A program made the position numbers and the translations under genes. From contig NC_083651.1 of assembly GCF_963576545.1 (NCBI RefSeq), positions 8,393,886-8,457,885 on the forward strand: a stretch of DNA of 64,000 bases. Direction: 5' to 3'. This stretch comes from Limanda limanda (Eukaryota > Chordata > Actinopteri > Pleuronectiformes > Pleuronectidae). Under the pieces are notes generated by a model. It was not told the origin of the DNA, searched no databases, and worked only from the letters and a program-made list of their open reading frames with translations. Below, in pieces: positions 61,671 to 64,000 of the stretch; the first letter of the stretch is position 1, and the number at the start of each line of letters is the position of its first letter.

Positions 61671-63662
61671 CTACCAGCTGAGCAGGTTGCTTCGGCCCAG
61701 AGTCATGAAGTAGACCTGGCTGGAGCCTCCAGACCGAACGGAGGCGAAGAACACCTGAAGGAGAAAGATGTTTGATAACTGGATATGATCACAAGCTCCG
61801 TTCACTTGTTTTCAGGTGCATTTTGAATTTCAACAGAAGGAAATATAAAAAGTTTTTTATAACTACTGATATAACTAGAGATAAAGCCCTGTGGTTGTTT
61901 GCCTCTGACAAAAATTTGAAGAAATTTACTAAAGGCAGAATTGAGAAACATGTTTTGTGAGGCCACTATGAACTTGATCTTCGACCAAAACTTATCAATT
62001 AATCTGTGAATTTATGTGATCATTTATGCTAAATTTGAAAGGATTCCCTGGAGGTGTGCTTGACATATCATGTTCACAGTGTAAATATAGTGTTTCATGT
62101 GGGCACAGTAACCTTGACCTTCTAATTCTTTTTTTTGGTTGTATTTTCTTGGCTTTTTATCGACTTTAATGGATAGGACAGAGTAGGCTGTGAAAGGGGG
62201 AATAGAGAGAGAGTGAGGGAGGACATGGATAAATGGCCAACATTCGAAAATCAAAGGTCTACCAGTTGAATTATCCGCCGCCCCGACCTTCTAATTCTTA
62301 TCACTTCATTTTTAAGTCCAGCTGAAGGGTTGCAAATTTTAAGAAATTCCTCCATGACGTTCTTGAGATAACGTTTTCACAATCATTGGACAGAAAGGCA
62401 GACCACCCGAATACATAATGCCTCAGATTACGGCAACGAAACGTGTTGGTCGTTTGTGTCGGTTTTCTTCAACTAATTGATGATTAAATACCATTTCTTT
62501 TAAAACTATTTCTCCACCGTTCATGCAAAGGGACCATTTTTTACGAGATTTATTTTTACATCGAGTGAAAATGACAAACATGGATGTTGATATGATTAGT
62601 GAATTATTTGGCAAAGTTGGGGCATTCAAAAACTTTGTAGATAAAACGGAAACAAGCACTGCTGAGGAACCACCGTGAGAGGAGAAGAATATTAAATCTT
62701 GCTTCACTTCGTCCAAAAAAGGGCAGACAAACTTTAGATGAGAAGAGGAACTAGAGACGAGTGAAGTTACTTCCACAGCAGAGACAGCTGAGCAGACAGA
62801 AAGTGACTTTAGAAAACCCCGGGCCAGCAAACTGTGGCATTAGCTTCAAATCTATAACCTAATTCACTTTGAATTGCAGGGGGAGAAGAGAACAGGCTCC
62901 TCTGTATCCTCACAAATGCCCTGCAGCGATAGTTGGAGTCAAGCATCAAAGACCAACAAGAAAAATCTCTGTTTAAAACTTACACACAATGTATAGTGAT
63001 TTGAAATGTTTGTTAAAGAAGATTTCGAGAATAAAGAATATGTAATATTGCAATATAAAGTTGTTAACCCAAGAGAATGAAAACATAGTTATTATCGTAA
63101 GTAAACTTTAACTCTTTTCTTTAGACAGATGAAATAGCTTCTTGTTAAGGAGTAAATAGTTGGTATTGGTCGACTGAGGTTATTGCTGGTTATACTCAGT
63201 GATATACAAAGACGTTTTGTAGTTCCTCCAGAAGCAATCAGATTGGTTCAAGATTTTGGATCCACAGGGGGTGAATTTCCATTGAGTTCTCATTGTAGCT
63301 TATTTCCTAAAAATGTTTTCCTTTCTTTAATCTAGTATTATTAGGACCTTTTTCCCTTTAGGTGGCCCCAATATTCGGCTGTACTGGAAGGAGACTCATC
63401 TGCTCAGATAATGTTATTGATTCTGAAACTCATTTCAGCTCACAGATCGTATTATAAAGCTCCAGCCTCTCTGTGGCCTTTAACAAGGAGCAGTATAGAT
63501 GGATGTGTACATGTTGTCTCACCTTGTCATTTCTTTCACAGAGGAACTTGAGTCTCTGGGCTCTCTTGTGCATGAAGACACCATCCAGGTGGCCAGTCTC
63601 CACCGAGCGGATCTCTATGGCCTTCTCCCCCCAACCCATGATCTGGTTGGAGCGGATGTAAG
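61671..63662 (-). CDS. map4k4: MAP4K4 (STE20-family kinase), last two coding exons, partial
   Basis: Exons 63662-63523 and 61754-61671. They encode the C-terminal end of the CNH (citron homology) domain: [20 protein letters not shown], the block around [20 protein letters not shown], then [20 protein letters not shown] and the terminus RSNLLSW. This is nearly identical to mammalian MAP4K4 as I remember it; TNIK and MINK1 share much of the motif, and synteny with il1r2 decides for map4k4. MAP4K4 is a cytoplasmic Ser/Thr kinase acting in JNK and cytoskeletal signalling (established). The kinase domain and the rest of the gene lie beyond the right edge. The first exon here begins in phase 1 after an acceptor at 63664-63663. 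Confidence 0.92.
61905..62430 (+). repeat. Old interspersed repeat with a nested SINE
   Basis: Copy of the 'gaccttgaccttc' family: 'gggcacagtaaccttgacc', 'aagaaattcctccatgacgt', 'gagataacgttttcac', 'gacagaaaggcagaccaccc', 'aatacataatgcctc'. It is interrupted at 62131-62284 by a SINE. It lies in the last intron of map4k4. Confidence 0.65.
62131..62284 (-). mobile_element. tRNA-derived SINE with 15-bp target-site duplication
   Basis: Read on the minus strand it starts GGGGCGGCGGATAATTCAAC followed by a tRNA-like A/B-box region (TGGTAGACC, TTCGAATG). It then has a CT-rich part and a 'cctatccattaaagtcg' segment, ending in an A-rich tail. It is flanked by a perfect 15-bp duplication GACCTTCTAATTCTT at 62116-62130 and 62285-62299. 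It matches the common teleost tRNA-SINE layout. Confidence 0.85.
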
Positions 63663-64000
63663 CTGCAGAGAGATATTTACGTTAATGAATGTATTGATAT
63701 TTCAAAAAATCTGCATTTTTATAAATGCATGAATGCAGACAGCTTTAGAACGGTTTGGCTCATATCACTATATTCCATTAGTGTGGACGAGGCAGTACCA
63801 CTTATTTTTCAAAAATGTTAAGAATTGTTGGGTTGACAAAATTACATAGGGAACAAAAACAGAATTGATCAGTTGGCCATTCATATTGGACGATATGAAG
63901 CTATATAAATATCTGGGGCACAGAAAACTATAATATTATGTAAAAAAAGGTTTATTTTCCTAATTCAGGTTCTATTGGTTGTATTTGTTTTTCATTTTCA
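63663..64000 (-). other. map4k4 intron running off the window
   Basis: AT-rich sequence upstream of the acceptor at 63664-63663, with no further exon recognised before the window edge. Confidence 0.6.

Overview
This is a vertebrate nuclear window and almost certainly teleost. Genes have many small exons with GT-AG introns. Intergenic and intronic DNA is AT-rich and full of long GATA, CA/TG and ATT microsatellites, hAT-type DNA transposon remnants and tRNA-derived SINEs. The proteins are interleukin-1 receptor (IL-1R) family members lying next to map4k4. Exon models below were built by hand; each gene's exon lengths sum to a multiple of three and all phases join.

Layout. 1-11,404: no gene found; repeats, a 1.3-kb hAT element (6701-7979) carrying a piece of 18S rRNA, and a 166-bp hAT MITE. 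11,405-21,946 (+): an IL-1R-family receptor of 649 aa with a TIR domain, best read as il1r1. 23,462-34,753 (+): a second receptor with a TIR domain, 573 aa, IL1RL1/IL1RL2-like. About 37,620-47,516 (+): a third, 561 aa, IL18R1/IL1RL1-like, with a possible alternative last exon adding a second membrane helix. 48,369-56,090 (-): il1r2, the decoy receptor, 423 aa, with no TIR domain. 58,692-64,000 (-): the 3' end of map4k4 (last two coding exons and a 3-kb 3' UTR), running off the right edge.

The genes work together in cytokine sensing at the cell surface. The three TIR receptors bind IL-1/IL-18-family ligands through Ig domains and signal through cytoplasmic TIR domains (MyD88/IRAK pathway, known for the family). 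IL1R2 binds ligand without signalling. MAP4K4 is a neighbour conserved from mammals, not a dedicated partner.

In mammals MAP4K4, IL1R2, IL1R1, IL1RL2, IL1RL1, IL18R1 and IL18RAP all read one way. Here map4k4 and il1r2 face the three TIR receptors, so the third receptor and il1r2 are convergent. If the three-gene block is inverted, the mammalian order is restored as il1r2 - il1r1 - IL1RL-like - il18r1-like. This agrees with the assignments made from protein sequence. No IL18RAP gene was seen.

Other points of interest are paired loss of the canonical D1 Ig disulfide in two receptors, a GC-AG intron, a core-promoter-like TATA site inside an intron, a solo LTR in an intron, and nested transposon insertions dated by their target-site duplications.
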